64,000 bases of DNA from Janibacter limosus. GTDB lineage: Bacteria; Actinomycetota; Actinomycetes; Actinomycetales; Dermatophilaceae. The notes beneath the pieces were generated by a model. The model saw only the letters and a program-made list of their open reading frames with translations, did no database searches and was not told the DNA's origin. A program made the translations under genes and the position numbers. The first letter of the stretch is position 1. Every line of letters begins with the position of its first letter. Below are positions 35,713 to 45,837 of the stretch, in pieces. Location: contig NZ_CP036164.1 of assembly GCF_004295485.1 (NCBI RefSeq), positions 496,001 through 560,000 on the forward strand, given 5' to 3'.

Positions 35713-36323
35713 TGTTCACCGGGATCATCGAAGAGCTCGGGGAGGTGGTCGCCATCGAGCCGGGCGCCGACTCCAGCCGGATCACCGTCCGGGGCAGCGT
35801 CACCACCGCCGACCCCGCGCACGGAGCCTCCATCGCCGTCAACGGCGCCTGCCTGACCGTCACCGACCACGAGGCGAAGGGAGGAGTCGTCACCTTCGAC
35901 GTCATGGCGGAGAGCCTGCGCCGCACCGTCATCGGCGACCTGGTCGTCGGCGACGCGGTCAACCTCGAGCGCGCCATGGTGCTCGGCGCCCGCCTCGACG
36001 GGCACCTCGTGCAGGGGCACGTCGACGGGACCGCGACGATCACCGAGCGCCGACCGGGCGACCGGTGGGAGGAGGTGCGGCTCGCGATCGACCCGGCGCT
36101 GGCCCCCTTCGTCGTGGAGAAGGGCTCGATCTGCCTCGACGGCGTGAGCCTGACCCTCACCGTGGCCGGGGACGACCACGTGGAGGTCGCCCTCATCCCC
36201 ACGACGATGGAGCTGACCACCTTGGGCCGCAAGGGAGTCGGTGACCGTGTCAACGTCGAGGTCGACATCCTCGGCAAGTACGTGCAGCGCATGCTGGCGC
36301 TCGACCCGAAGGAAACCCGATGA
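35712..36323 (+). CDS. ribE: Riboflavin synthase alpha chain
   Basis: The enzyme dismutates two molecules of 6,7-dimethyl-8-ribityllumazine to riboflavin. The 203-residue protein shows the expected internal duplication: [12 protein letters not shown] with [13 protein letters not shown], then [12 protein letters not shown] with [17 protein letters not shown] at 35712 overlaps the ribD stop by one base, and its own stop overlaps ribBA as ATGA. Confidence 0.95.
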   Translation: MFTGIIEELGEVVAIEPGADSSRITVRGSVTTADPAHGASIAVNGACLTVTDHEAKGGVVTFDVMAESLRRTVIGDLVVGDAVNLERAMVLGARLDGHLVQGHVDGTATITERRPGDRWEEVRLAIDPALAPFVVEKGSICLDGVSLTLTVAGDDHVEVALIPTTMELTTLGRKGVGDRVNVEVDILGKYVQRMLALDPKETR

Positions 36324-37567
36324 GTCACGACGACACCCTGCTCGATCCCATCGAGAGCGCGATCGAGGCGATCGCCGAGGGCCGCCCGGTGCTCGTCGTC
36401 GACGATGCCGACCGGGAGAACGAGGGCGACATCATCTTCGCCGCGGACGCGGCCACCGACGAGCTCATGGGTGCCACGGTGCGTCTGGGCAGCGGCGTCA
36501 TCTGCGTCGCGATGACGGGTGAGGAGCTCGACCGTCTCGCGCTGCCGCCGATGACCGCCATCAACGAGGACTCCAAGGGGACCGCCTACTCCGTCTCCGT
36601 CGATGCCCGGGAGGGCGTGACGACCGGCATCAGTGCCGCCGACCGGGCGCGCACCGCGCGCCTGCTCGCCGATCCCGCGACCGGTCGCGGTGACCTGGCC
36701 CGGCCGGGCCACGTCTTCCCCCTCCGTGCTCGCGACGGGGGAGTGCTCGTGCGCCGCGGCCACACCGAGGCCGCGGTCGACCTGTGCCGGCTCGCCGGTC
36801 GCGCACCGGCCGGGGTCATCTGCGAGGTCGTCGAGGAGGACGGGTCGATGTCCCGCCTGCCGCAGCTGCGTCGGCTGGCCGACGAGCGGGGGTGGCCGCT
36901 GGTGAGCATCGCCGATCTCGTCGACCTGCGACGACGGTCGGAGGCGCTCGTCGAGCGCGTCGTCTCCACCCGGCTGCCCACCGCCCACGGTGAGTTCACC
37001 GCGCACGGGTTCCGCAGCGGCATCGACGGGTCCGAGCACATCGCGCTCGTCCACGGCGACATCACCACCGGGACGCCGCTCGTGCGCGTGCACAGCGAGT
37101 GCCTCACCGGTGACGTCTTCGGCTCGCTGCGCTGCGACTGCGGACCGCAGCTCGACGCTGCCCAGGCCGCGGTCGTCGCGGCCGGCTCCGGGGTCATCGT
37201 CTACGTCCGCGGGCACGAAGGGCGTGGCATCGGGCTGGTCGACAAGCTGCGGGCCTACGCCGCCCAGGACGCCGGCGCCGACACCGTCGACGCCAACTCC
37301 GACCTGGGTCTGCCGGTCGACGCCCGCGACTACACGCACGCCGCGCAGATGTTGCGTGACCTCGGGGTCGAGAGCGTGCGGCTGCTCAGCAACAACCCGG
37401 CCAAGGTCTCGGCCCTCACCTCGCTCGGCGTCGAGGTCGTCGAGCGGGTGGGGCTGGCGGCACAGGTCACGAGCGACAACCTGAGGTACCTGCGCACCAA
37501 GCGCGACCGGATGGGCCACGACCTGCCGTGGCTCCCGGGCACCGACGACGAAGGGAGCACACCATGA
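36320..37567 (+). CDS. ribBA: Bifunctional DHBP synthase / GTP cyclohydrolase II
   Basis: The 415-residue protein joins the two enzymes that feed the pathway. The N-terminal half ([33 protein letters not shown]) makes 3,4-dihydroxy-2-butanone 4-phosphate; the C-terminal half ([20 protein letters not shown] zinc site, [29 protein letters not shown]) opens GTP. Its start and stop codons overlap those of the neighbours, so the operon is tightly coupled. Confidence 0.96.
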   Translation: MSHDDTLLDPIESAIEAIAEGRPVLVVDDADRENEGDIIFAADAATDELMGATVRLGSGVICVAMTGEELDRLALPPMTAINEDSKGTAYSVSVDAREGVTTGISAADRARTARLLADPATGRGDLARPGHVFPLRARDGGVLVRRGHTEAAVDLCRLAGRAPAGVICEVVEEDGSMSRLPQLRRLADERGWPLVSIADLVDLRRRSEALVERVVSTRLPTAHGEFTAHGFRSGIDGSEHIALVHGDITTGTPLVRVHSECLTGDVFGSLRCDCGPQLDAAQAAVVAAGSGVIVYVRGHEGRGIGLVDKLRAYAAQDAGADTVDANSDLGLPVDARDYTHAAQMLRDLGVESVRLLSNNPAKVSALTSLGVEVVERVGLAAQVTSDNLRYLRTKRDRMGHDLPWLPGTDDEGSTP

Positions 37568-38034
37568 GTGGTCACGGAGCACCGAAGATCCAGCTCGACG
37601 GGGCGGAGGGCCTCACGGTCGCGATCGTCGCCTCGAGCTGGCACACCGAGGTCATGGACGGCCTGGTCGCAGGGTCCGAGGCGGCGCTGGCCGAGGCCGG
37701 CATCGAGGCGACCCTCGTGCGGGTCGCGGGCAGCTTCGAGCTGCCCGTCGTGGCAGCCCAGCTGGCCCGCACGCACGACGCGGTCATCGCCCTCGGCGTG
37801 ATCATCCGCGGGGGGACCCCGCACTTCGACTACGTGTGTGCCGCGGCGACCGACAGCCTGTCGCGGGTGGCCCTCGACTCGGGGACCCCCATCGGCTTCG
37901 GCCTGCTCACCTGCGACGACGAGGAGCAGGCGATCGCTCGCGCCGGGCTGGCCGGCTCCCAGGAGGACAAGGGCCGCGAGGCCACGGAGGCCGCGCTGTC
38001 CACGGCTGTCACCCTGCGCGGTCTACGAGCGTGA
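37564..38034 (+). CDS. ribH: 6,7-dimethyl-8-ribityllumazine synthase
   Basis: RibH condenses the two pathway branches. The 156-residue protein has [53 protein letters not shown] and [17 protein letters not shown], all family signatures. ATG at 37564 follows GAAGGGAGC and overlaps the ribBA stop (ATGA). This is the last gene of the riboflavin operon. Confidence 0.96.
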   Translation: MSGHGAPKIQLDGAEGLTVAIVASSWHTEVMDGLVAGSEAALAEAGIEATLVRVAGSFELPVVAAQLARTHDAVIALGVIIRGGTPHFDYVCAAATDSLSRVALDSGTPIGFGLLTCDDEEQAIARAGLAGSQEDKGREATEAALSTAVTLRGLRA

Positions 38035-38090
38035 CGGAGCACACGGTGCGCTGTGGCTCAGCGGTGGTGACGCGGAGCGCCGTGCAGGTC

Positions 38091-38215
38091 TAGCCTTGCG
38101 GGGCAGCGCCGACCTGGTCGATCCCCCCTGTTCCCGGGTCGGCGCTGTCATGCGTCCGGGGCCCGGTCGGCCGCAGGCCCGGTCGGCCGCAGGCCCGGGT
38201 CGGCCGCGCTGCCCC
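38091..38215 (+). ncRNA. Candidate small structured RNA after ribH
   Basis: GTGACG (38067-38072) and TAGCCT (38091-38096) form a promoter-like pair 18 bases apart. Transcription would begin about at 38103, exactly where a hairpin CAGCGCCGACC/GGTCGGCGCTG (38104-38114 with 38137-38147) starts; its loop contains CCCCCC. An alternative helix GGGGCAGCGC (38100-38109) with GCGCTGCCCC (38206-38215) uses the same 5' bases. The C6 loop recalls actinobacterial 6C RNAs, though only one such loop is seen. It could also be just the operon terminator. Confidence 0.35.
38161..38208. repeat. Three tandem 16-bp repeats
   Basis: GCCCGGTCGGCCGCAG occurs at 38161, 38177 and, with one inserted G, at 38193. They lie between ribH and the convergent gene ending at 38234. 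Confidence 0.8.
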
Positions 38216-38233
38216 AGGGGGTGACCCGCAGCC

Positions 38234-39037
38234 TCAGGGAGCGATGCTCTGGGTGGTGAGGTCGACGTCGCCGAGGGCGGACTGCGCGACCTGACGCATC
38301 TCCTCCGACGTGTAGGTCATGCCGTCGAGCTCGGCGACGGTGAGGTACGAGGTCGAGGCACCGCGGGTCGCCTCGACCCACCAGTAGGTCGACCCGTCCT
38401 TGCCCCGGGCGTGCCAGGAGCGGAACCGGGAGTCCCCGGGCAGGTCCTCGGTCACCCGCTGGGTGACGGTGTAGGTCTTCTCGCACTGGGCCACGGCCGT
38501 GTCGATGGCGTCGGTCGGGGCATTGGTCCCACCGGAGGCGGTGCCGATCCACTGCCCGGCGACCACCCGGCCGTCGGAGAGTGTCGAGACGCGCCGCTCC
38601 CACGTGTCCGACCGGGGCGTCTGGAAGCACTGGCCGTCGGGCTCTGCGGTGCCCATGGTGCTCGCGACCGGCAGGCCGAGGGCGGCCGACCACTCCGCGG
38701 AGTCGAGCATCTGCATCGTCGGCTCACCGGCAGAGTCCGTGGAGGTCGCTGCGGGGGGAGCGGTGCCGTCCTGGGCCTGGACCAGGAGCCCGGCGCCCGT
38801 GGCGATGAGGGCCGCTGCCGCGACCCCCGCGAGGATGGCGAAGGAGCGACGTCGACGCGAGGCCAGAGTGGTGACCGTGCCGCCCGACACCTCGTCGCGG
38901 CCCTCGGCGCGGGCCCGGACGAAGGCCGGCTCGGGCAGGGGCTGGGCGGAGACGTCGTGCCGGAGGGACATCAGTGCCGACCGGACGAGCTCGTCGTCGT
39001 CGAGGTCCCACGGCGTGTCGTCGTGATGGTCAGTCAT
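38234..39037 (-). CDS. Single-pass membrane protein paired with an ECF sigma factor (likely anti-sigma)
   Basis: The 267-residue protein has an acidic N-terminus (MTDHHDDTPWDLDDDELVRS), a membrane helix at about residues 68-88 and an outer domain with two cysteines (DGQCFQTP, VAQCEKTY). It starts eight bases inside the end of the ECF sigma gene. Such gene order usually marks a sigma/anti-sigma pair, but no zinc-binding HxxxCxxC motif is present, so this is inference. The extracytoplasmic domain may sense a signal. Confidence 0.65.
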   Translation of the reverse strand: MTDHHDDTPWDLDDDELVRSALMSLRHDVSAQPLPEPAFVRARAEGRDEVSGGTVTTLASRRRRSFAILAGVAAAALIATGAGLLVQAQDGTAPPAATSTDSAGEPTMQMLDSAEWSAALGLPVASTMGTAEPDGQCFQTPRSDTWERRVSTLSDGRVVAGQWIGTASGGTNAPTDAIDTAVAQCEKTYTVTQRVTEDLPGDSRFRSWHARGKDGSTYWWVEATRGASTSYLTVAELDGMTYTSEEMRQVAQSALGDVDLTTQSIAP

Positions 39038-39536
39038 CGTGGTCCTCCTTGTCGGTGAGTGTCTTGGCCAGCTGCGCGCGCCCGCGGTGCAGGCGGGCCT
39101 TGATGGTTCCCGGTGGCGTGCCGGTCTGCCGGGAGATGTCCTCGACCGACATGTCGGCGAGGTAGTGCAGCGCGAGGGTCTCGCGCACCTCGGGGCCGAG
39201 CGTGCGCAGGGCGGTGACGACCGTCACCCGGTCCACGGTGGGGCCAGCCGGTGAGGACGGCTCGCCGTGCCGCTCCATGGCCTTGTGCCTGTTGGTGTCC
39301 TTGCGCCATGCGGAGATCGCGATCCGCCGGGCAACGGTCCGTACCCACGCGCCCGGCTCGTCGGTCGCGCGTACCTGGTCCCACCGCTGCCATGCTCGGG
39401 CGAAGGCCTCCTGGGCGGAGTCCCGTGCCAGCTCGAGGTCGCCCGTCGCGGCGTACACGAGGTGGACGACGCCCTGCGCCGTGGAGCGGTAGAAGTCGTC
39501 GAACTCGGCCTCGGCGGATGCTTCGCCTCCCTTCAT
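39030..39536 (-). CDS. ECF sigma-70 family factor (SigE/SigM-like)
   Basis: The 168-residue protein has sigma region 2 (FDDFYRSTAQGVVHLVYAAT, AQEAFARAWQRWDQV, WVRTVARRIAISAWRK) and region 4 (LRTLGPEVRETLALHYLADM, SVEDISRQTGTPPGTIKARL). ATG at 39536 follows GGAGGGGTGAG. Its 3' end overlaps the membrane partner. It should direct RNA polymerase to stress promoters. Which regulon is not clear from the window. Confidence 0.9.
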   Translation of the reverse strand: MKGGEASAEAEFDDFYRSTAQGVVHLVYAATGDLELARDSAQEAFARAWQRWDQVRATDEPGAWVRTVARRIAISAWRKDTNRHKAMERHGEPSSPAGPTVDRVTVVTALRTLGPEVRETLALHYLADMSVEDISRQTGTPPGTIKARLHRGRAQLAKTLTDKEDHDD

Positions 39537-39650
39537 CTCACCCCTCCAGACGCCTGCGGGGGCACGTGGGTTGCTCCCGGAACCGAAATCTTTTCGTGAC
39601 CATCGGCTGGCCTCCACCAACCATCCCCCTTCGTCGGTGACCATGGGGGC

Positions 39651-40814
39651 GTGACGGTGATGGAGATCCTCCGGTCGGCCACGACCGTGGATGACGGTAC
39701 TCGGAGACGCCCTGAGCTGCGGGCTGCGACTGCGGGTGCCCTGACGGCAGCCACCGGTTGGGCACTTCCGGTCCTCCTCGTCGTCCTCGGTGCCCTGGCC
39801 GTCCCACGCGCCTCCGCGGGGTTCGGCGACGCGGTGGGCTCCGGCAGCCTGCTGTGGCTCGTCCTCGGTGGCGCCCGGCTCCACCTGGGTGACGGAGCCC
39901 TCGCGCTGACCCCCCTGCTCGGGGCCGCCCTCCTCGTCCTGCTCGCCAGGGTGGGCGCGCGCCGCGGTCTGCCCGAGGCTCCCGACCTGCGTCTGCAGGG
40001 CTCCTGGTTGGCCGGCTACACCGCCATCGGGGTGCTCGCCGCGCTCGTCGGCCTGCTCTCTCCCGCGGGACCGGTGCTGGTGAGCCTGGTCCTGCCCCTC
40101 ATCCTCGTCCCCACGCTCGGCCTCGCCTGGGCCCACGGGCTGCCGGAGCGGCCCGCCGACCTCTGGTCCCGCGCGCCCCTGTCGGTGCGTCGCGGCATCG
40201 TCCCGGGAGCGAAGGGCGCGCTCCTCCTCCTCGCGATGGGCGCCGTCCTCGTCGTGCTGGCCACGCTCGTCCACATCGGTCGGGTCACGCAGATCCAGTC
40301 GGCACTCGAGGCCGGGTTCTTCGGCGGCCTGGTCCTCGTGCTGCTGCAGGTGGCCCTGCTGCCCAACCTGGCCATCTGGGGGCTCTCCTTCGCCGCCGGC
40401 CCGGGCTTCTCCACCGCGGGCGGGGCGATGACCACGTGGTCGGGCGCCGAGGCCGGACTGCTCCCGATGGTCCCCGTCCTGGCTGCGCAGCCCCAGCCCG
40501 GTGGTCTCCCGTGGATCACCCACCTCCTCGTCCTGCTGCCGATCGTGGCCGGGGTGTGGCTCGGCCGCGAGACGCTGGCCCGCGTGCCCCGCCTCGCGGC
40601 GACCCAGACCAAGCTCGCCGCGGTGTCGGCGGCGGTCGTCGTCGCGGCCCTGACCGTCGCCGTGATCGACGCCCTGGCCGGTGGATCCCTGGGGGCGGCC
40701 CGGCTGTCACAACTGGGCGCTCCCGCCGTCGTGCTCACCCTCGCGCTGGCCGGCGAGCTGGCGCTGGGCGCCTTCGCCGCACTCGCCCGCGACTGGTGGG
40801 TCCTGCGCCGCTGA
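39651..40814 (+). CDS. DUF6350 polytopic membrane protein
   Basis: The 387-residue protein has ten or so hydrophobic helices, with FGGLVLVLLQVALLPNLAIW and GLSFAAGPGFSTAGGAMTTW as the conserved core known from DUF6350 proteins of actinobacteria. These are usually placed next to purN/purH, as here, and related to PerM-like cell division membrane proteins; the role is unproven. GTG at 39651 and ATG at 39660 are both possible starts. Confidence 0.8.
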   Translation: MTVMEILRSATTVDDGTRRRPELRAATAGALTAATGWALPVLLVVLGALAVPRASAGFGDAVGSGSLLWLVLGGARLHLGDGALALTPLLGAALLVLLARVGARRGLPEAPDLRLQGSWLAGYTAIGVLAALVGLLSPAGPVLVSLVLPLILVPTLGLAWAHGLPERPADLWSRAPLSVRRGIVPGAKGALLLLAMGAVLVVLATLVHIGRVTQIQSALEAGFFGGLVLVLLQVALLPNLAIWGLSFAAGPGFSTAGGAMTTWSGAEAGLLPMVPVLAAQPQPGGLPWITHLLVLLPIVAGVWLGRETLARVPRLAATQTKLAAVSAAVVVAALTVAVIDALAGGSLGAARLSQLGAPAVVLTLALAGELALGAFAALARDWWVLRR

Positions 40815-40844
40815 GGCCGCCATGGACCACGGGCCGTGCCTGAT

Positions 40845-40968
40845 TGCGCACAACCTTAAGGAGATGCGCCCGACCTGCGCACAACCTTAAGGAGATGCGC
40901 CAGGCCTGCGCACGACCTTAAGGAGATGCGCCAGGCCTGCGCACGACCTTAAGGAGATGTGCCACAGG
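40845..40968. repeat. Four tandem 31-bp units, each a dyad around CCTTAAGG
   Basis: Units start at 40845, 40876, 40907 and 40938. Each contains GCGCA, three bases, CCTTAAGG, three bases, TGCGC (24 bp) followed by a short linker such as CAGGCC. Units 3 and 4 have C-G instead of C-A in the first spacer, and unit 4 ends TGTGC. The dyad centres are 31 bp apart. The array lies between the DUF6350 gene and purN, 53 bases upstream of the purN -10. There are no unique spacers, so it is not CRISPR. Confidence 0.92.
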
Positions 40969-41033
40969 GTGAGGGCGGGCGAAGGGAGTGGGAGCCCGGC
41001 TGACAGGATGGCAGGGGATCTAGACTCCGCTGG

Positions 41034-41651
41034 GTGAGCGCCCCCCTTCGTCTCGTCGTCCTCGTCTCCGGCTCGGGGACCCTCCTGCAGGCCCTGCTCG
41101 ACGCCACCGCGGCCGGGACCCTCCCCGCCCAGGTCGTCGCCGTGGGGACCGACCGCGCCGACTGCACCGGGCTGGCCCGTGCCGACGCCGCCGGTGTGCC
41201 GACCTTCGTCGAGCCCCTGGCCGACCACCCAGACCGCGACGCCTGGGACGCCGCGCTCGCGGCGCGGGTCGCCGGGTACGAGCCGGACCTCGTCGTGACC
41301 GCGGGGTTCATGAAGATCCTCGGTCCGCGGACCCTGGACGCCTGCACCTTCCTCAACACCCATCCTGCGCTGCTGCCGGCCTTCCCCGGGGCCCACGGGG
41401 TGCGCGACGCGCTGGCCTACGGCGTGCGCGTCACCGGGTCGACCGCCCACCTCGTCGATGCCGGGGTCGACACCGGCCCGATCATCGAGCAGCGGACCGT
41501 CACGATCACCGACGACGACACCGAGGACACGCTCCACGAGCGGATCAAGGTCGTCGAGCGCGAGATGCTCGTCGACGTCGTGACGCGCATGGCGCACGGT
41601 GGCTGGCGCGTCGACGGCCGGCGAGTGGTCGTGGGACCTGCTCGAGCGTGA
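41034..41651 (+). CDS. purN: Phosphoribosylglycinamide formyltransferase
   Basis: PurN formylates GAR in purine synthesis with 10-formyltetrahydrofolate. The 205-residue protein has LVVLVSGSGTLLQALLDA, TAGFMKILGP, FLNTHPALLPAFPGAHGVRD with the catalytic histidine, and VDAGVDTGPIIEQ with the catalytic aspartate. TAGACT at 41021-41026 lies seven bases before the GTG, so it is likely leaderless and its promoter is directly downstream of the 31-bp repeat array. Confidence 0.95.
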   Translation: MSAPLRLVVLVSGSGTLLQALLDATAAGTLPAQVVAVGTDRADCTGLARADAAGVPTFVEPLADHPDRDAWDAALAARVAGYEPDLVVTAGFMKILGPRTLDACTFLNTHPALLPAFPGAHGVRDALAYGVRVTGSTAHLVDAGVDTGPIIEQRTVTITDDDTEDTLHERIKVVEREMLVDVVTRMAHGGWRVDGRRVVVGPARA

Positions 41652-41686
41652 GGTCGTGCGGTTTCACGGCCCATGGCGGGCGGCCG

Positions 41687-41692
41687 TAGACT
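41687..41692 (+). promoter_or_regulatory. -10 element for the purH transcript
   Basis: TAGACT at 41687-41692, with a weak TTCACG 18 bases upstream, would start transcription just before the ZTP riboswitch. Confidence 0.5.
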
Positions 41693-41696
41693 CGGC

Positions 41697-41775
41697 CCCA
41701 ACACGACTGGCGAAGGTGGGTCACCACCGGGGAGTGACGACGTCGAGGTGCATCGCCCGCCTGGGTGCACCCATC
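41697..41775 (+). ncRNA. ZTP riboswitch (pfl motif) upstream of purH
   Basis: CGACTGGCGAAGG, then CCACCGGGGAGTGACG, then CGCCCGCCTGGGTGCACC match the conserved ZTP/ZMP riboswitch core. The location ahead of purH-folD, which use or make 10-formyl-THF, is the standard one. ZTP signals folate shortage and should turn the genes on. CCTGGG at 41760-41765, part of the core, can pair with CCCAGG at 41791-41796, which holds the purH Shine-Dalgarno. Confidence 0.85.
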
Positions 41776-41804
41776 CCGCACCACAGCGACCCCAGGAGTT
41801 CTTC

Positions 41805-43403
41805 GTGTCAGACCGCCGTCCCGTCCGCCGTGCCCTCGTCTCCGTCTACGACAAGACCGGCCTCGAGGACCTCGTGCGTGGCCTGTCCGAGGCCGGCGTC
41901 GAGCTCGTCTCGACCGGTGGGTCCGCCGCCACCATCGCCGGCCTGGGGCTGCCCGTGACCAAGGTCGAGGACCTGACCGGCTTCCCCGAGTGCCTCGACG
42001 GGCGGGTCAAGACCCTGCACCCGCGCGTCCACGCCGGCATCCTCGCCGACACCCGCCTGCCCGACCACGTGCGCCAGCTCGAGGAGCTGGAGGTCGCCCC
42101 CTTCGACCTCGTCGTCGTCAACCTCTACCCCTTCGCCGACACGGTCGCCTCCGGCGCGGGTGTGCAGGACTGCATCGAGAAGATCGACATCGGTGGGCCG
42201 ACCATGGTCCGCGCTGCGGCCAAGAACCACGCGTCCGTCGCGATCGTCACCGACCCCACCTCCTACGGCGAGGTGCTCGAGACCGTGCGCGGCGGTGGCT
42301 TCACCCTCGCGCAGCGCCAGCGCCTGGCGACCGATGCCTTCGTCCACACGGCCACCTACGACGTCGCGGTCGCCTCGTGGATGGGCTCCGTGGTCAGCAC
42401 GAGCGACGAGACCCCCTTTCCCGGCTGGATCGGTGGGACCTGGGCCAAGAAGTCGGGGCTGCGCTACGGGGAGAACCCGCACCAGTCCGCCGCGATCTAC
42501 GTCACCGAGGGCGCCTCCGGGCTCGCGCAGGCCGAGCAGCTCCACGGCAAGGAGATGTCCTACAACAACTACGTCGACGCCGACGCCGCGCTGCGCGCCG
42601 CCCACGACCACGGCGACCAGCCGACCGTCGCGATCATCAAGCACGCCAACCCCTGCGGCATCGCGGTGGGGGAGAGCATCGAGCTCGCCTACGAGCGCGC
42701 CCACGCGTGCGACCCCGTCTCCGCCTACGGCGGCATCGTGGCCACCAACCGCCCCGTGACCGCGGCCATGGCGACTGCGCTCAACGACACCTTCTCCGAG
42801 GTCATCGTCGCCCCGGACTTCGACGCGGAGGCGCTGACGACCCTCAAGGAGAAGAAGAACCGCCGCCTGCTCAAGGTCGCGACCCCGGCTCCCGGTGGCG
42901 TCGAGACCCGCCCGATCTCCGGTGGTCTCCTCGTGCAGCAGCGCGACGCGATCGACGGAGTCGTCGAGACGACGGGCGACGACAAGCCGACCCAGGGCCA
43001 CGGCGACGACCCGAGCGCGTGGGTGCTCGTCACGGGTGACGCCGCCGACGAGACGACCCTGGTCGACCTCGCCTTCGCCTGGCGCGCGGTGCGTGCCACC
43101 AAGTCCAACGCGATCCTGCTGGCCAAGGACCAGGGGTCCGTCGGCATCGGCATGGGTCAGGTCAACCGGGTCGACTCCTGCCACCTCGCCGTGAACCGCG
43201 CGGGCGAGGAGCGGGCGAAGGGGGCCGCCGCGGCCTCGGACGCCTTCTTCCCCTTCGCCGACGGGCTGCAGGTCCTCCTCGACGCCGGCGTCACGGCCGT
43301 CGTCGCACCCGGCGGCTCGGTCCGGGACGACGAGGTCGTCGCGGCGGCGCAGGCCGCCGGGATCACGATGTACTTCACCGGCACCCGCCACTTCGCCCAC
43401 TGA
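41805..43403 (+). CDS. purH: Bifunctional AICAR transformylase / IMP cyclohydrolase
   Basis: PurH completes IMP synthesis in two steps. The 532-residue protein has the cyclohydrolase part ([50 protein letters not shown]) and the transformylase part ([45 protein letters not shown] at the end). GTG at 41805 follows CCAGGAG by six bases. It sits downstream of a ZTP riboswitch and upstream of folD. Confidence 0.96.
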   Translation: MSDRRPVRRALVSVYDKTGLEDLVRGLSEAGVELVSTGGSAATIAGLGLPVTKVEDLTGFPECLDGRVKTLHPRVHAGILADTRLPDHVRQLEELEVAPFDLVVVNLYPFADTVASGAGVQDCIEKIDIGGPTMVRAAAKNHASVAIVTDPTSYGEVLETVRGGGFTLAQRQRLATDAFVHTATYDVAVASWMGSVVSTSDETPFPGWIGGTWAKKSGLRYGENPHQSAAIYVTEGASGLAQAEQLHGKEMSYNNYVDADAALRAAHDHGDQPTVAIIKHANPCGIAVGESIELAYERAHACDPVSAYGGIVATNRPVTAAMATALNDTFSEVIVAPDFDAEALTTLKEKKNRRLLKVATPAPGGVETRPISGGLLVQQRDAIDGVVETTGDDKPTQGHGDDPSAWVLVTGDAADETTLVDLAFAWRAVRATKSNAILLAKDQGSVGIGMGQVNRVDSCHLAVNRAGEERAKGAAAASDAFFPFADGLQVLLDAGVTAVVAPGGSVRDDEVVAAAQAAGITMYFTGTRHFAH

Positions 43404-43432
43404 CCCGCCACCTCGACCGCAAAGGACATCAC

Positions 43433-44293
43433 GTGACAGCACAGATCCTCGACGGCAAGGCGGCACTCGCCTCGATCAAGGCCGAGCTCACGGTGCGGGT
43501 GGCCGCGCTCAAGGAGCGGGGCGTCACCCCGGGCCTGGGGACCGTCCTCGTGGGCGATGACCCGGGCAGCCGCTGGTACGTCGGCGCCAAGCACAAGGAC
43601 TGCGCCGAGATCGGGGTCACGAGCATCCGCCGAGACCTGCCGGCCAGCTCGAGCCTCGACGAGGTGCTCGAGGTCGTGCGTGAGCTCAACGAGGACCCGG
43701 CGTGCACCGGATTCCTCGTCCAGCAGCCGACCGGCTTGGACGAGAACAGGATCCTCTCCGCGGTGGACCCGCTCAAGGACGTCGACGGGCTGCACCCGAC
43801 GAATCTGGGCTGGCTCGTCCTCGGCGAGCCGGCGCCCCTGCCCTGCACCCCCATGGGGTGCATCGAGCTGCTGCGTCGTCACGACGTGCCGATCGCGGGC
43901 GCACACGTGGTGATCGTCGGCCGCGGGATCACCGTGGGCCGGCCGCTCAGCCTGATCCTCACCCGACGCAGCGAGAACGCGACGACCGTCTCCTGCCACA
44001 CCGGCACGCGTGATCTGGCGGCCGAGGTCCGTCAGGCCGACATCGTCGTGGCCGCAGCCGGCGTCCCGGGGATCATCACCAAGGACATGGTCAAGCCCGG
44101 CGCTGCCGTGCTCGACGTGGGCGTGAGCCGGATCGTGGCCGAGGACGGCAGGTCCAAGGTCGCGGGCGACGTCGCGGCGGACGTGGCCGAGGTCGCTGGT
44201 TGGGTCAGCCCCAACCCCGGCGGGGTCGGCCCGATGACCCGGGCGATGCTGCTGACCAATGTCGTCGAGGCGGCGGAGCGCAGCCTGGCATGA
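43433..44293 (+). CDS. folD: Methylenetetrahydrofolate dehydrogenase / cyclohydrolase
   Basis: FolD makes 10-formyl-THF, the cofactor for PurN and PurH. The 286-residue protein has [20 protein letters not shown] with the catalytic Y and K region, [25 protein letters not shown] and [20 protein letters not shown] for NADP. GTG at 43433 follows AAAGGACATC. Its stop overlaps the DUF3017 gene as ATGA. Confidence 0.95.
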   Translation: MTAQILDGKAALASIKAELTVRVAALKERGVTPGLGTVLVGDDPGSRWYVGAKHKDCAEIGVTSIRRDLPASSSLDEVLEVVRELNEDPACTGFLVQQPTGLDENRILSAVDPLKDVDGLHPTNLGWLVLGEPAPLPCTPMGCIELLRRHDVPIAGAHVVIVGRGITVGRPLSLILTRRSENATTVSCHTGTRDLAAEVRQADIVVAAAGVPGIITKDMVKPGAAVLDVGVSRIVAEDGRSKVAGDVAADVAEVAGWVSPNPGGVGPMTRAMLLTNVVEAAERSLA

Positions 44294-44625
44294 GCGATCC
44301 GGGTGCTGGAGAGCGTGAGGACGGGGGCGTGGGTGCCCACGCCCAGCGTCGTCCTGCTCTCGACACCCGACCGCTGGCAGCGTGGTGGGTGATCTTCGCG
44401 GGCCTGGTCGTCGGGCTGCTCTTCGTGCTCACCGACCACATGCTCCGGGCGACGGTGTCCCTCGGGGGTGCGCTCCTGCTGGCGGCCGTGCTCCGCGTGG
44501 CGCTGCCCGGGTCCAGGGTGGGCGGGATCGCCGTGCGCGGTCCCGTCGTCGACGTCGTCCTGCTCGTGTTGCTGGGCGTGGCGGTCCTGGTCTCGGGGTT
44601 CACGCTGGATCTCGCCGCACGCTGA
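44290..44625 (+). CDS. DUF3017 membrane protein
   Basis: ATG at 44290 overlaps the folD stop and gives 111 residues. A hydrophilic N-terminus of about 28 residues precedes three helices ([51 protein letters not shown]). DUF3017 proteins regularly follow folD in actinobacteria and have no known function. Confidence 0.82.
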   Translation: MSDPGAGEREDGGVGAHAQRRPALDTRPLAAWWVIFAGLVVGLLFVLTDHMLRATVSLGGALLLAAVLRVALPGSRVGGIAVRGPVVDVVLLVLLGVAVLVSGFTLDLAAR

Positions 44626-44629
44626 CGCG

Positions 44630-44670
44630 TGCCGAAGGGCCCCGCACCAGTGGTGCGGGGCCCTTCGGCA
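44630..44670. terminator. Strong hairpin terminator after DUF3017
   Basis: TGCCGAAGGGCCCCGCACCA pairs with TGGTGCGGGGCCCTTCGGCA around a single central G (20 bp). It closes the purH operon on the plus strand. Confidence 0.85.
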
Positions 44671-44715
44671 ATCTGTCAGGCGGGACTGGCTGACGGTCCA
44701 GCGCATGCCACCAGA

Positions 44716-44743
44716 CCCTGCATTGCCCTAGGGCAATGCAGGG
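44716..44743. repeat. 28-bp perfect palindrome containing the 22-bp element
   Basis: CCC + TGCATTGCCCT and its mirror image + GGG. The inner 22 bp are identical to 28841-28862. It lies between the terminator above and the 3' end of mdh. Confidence 0.85.
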
Positions 44744-44752
44744 TAGGGCCGG

Positions 44753-45748
<996 letters not shown>

Positions 45749-45837
45749 GAGAAGTCGTACCCCTTAGTGCGGTGATTGGGCAGCAGATACGGGGTCGACC
45801 CTACTCCGCAGCCGGGACCCGAGGTCATCCCCGTCCG

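Noticed and set aside
40845..40968. CRISPR array
   Set aside because: The 31-bp units are adjacent with no unique spacers and each is an internal dyad; no cas gene is nearby.
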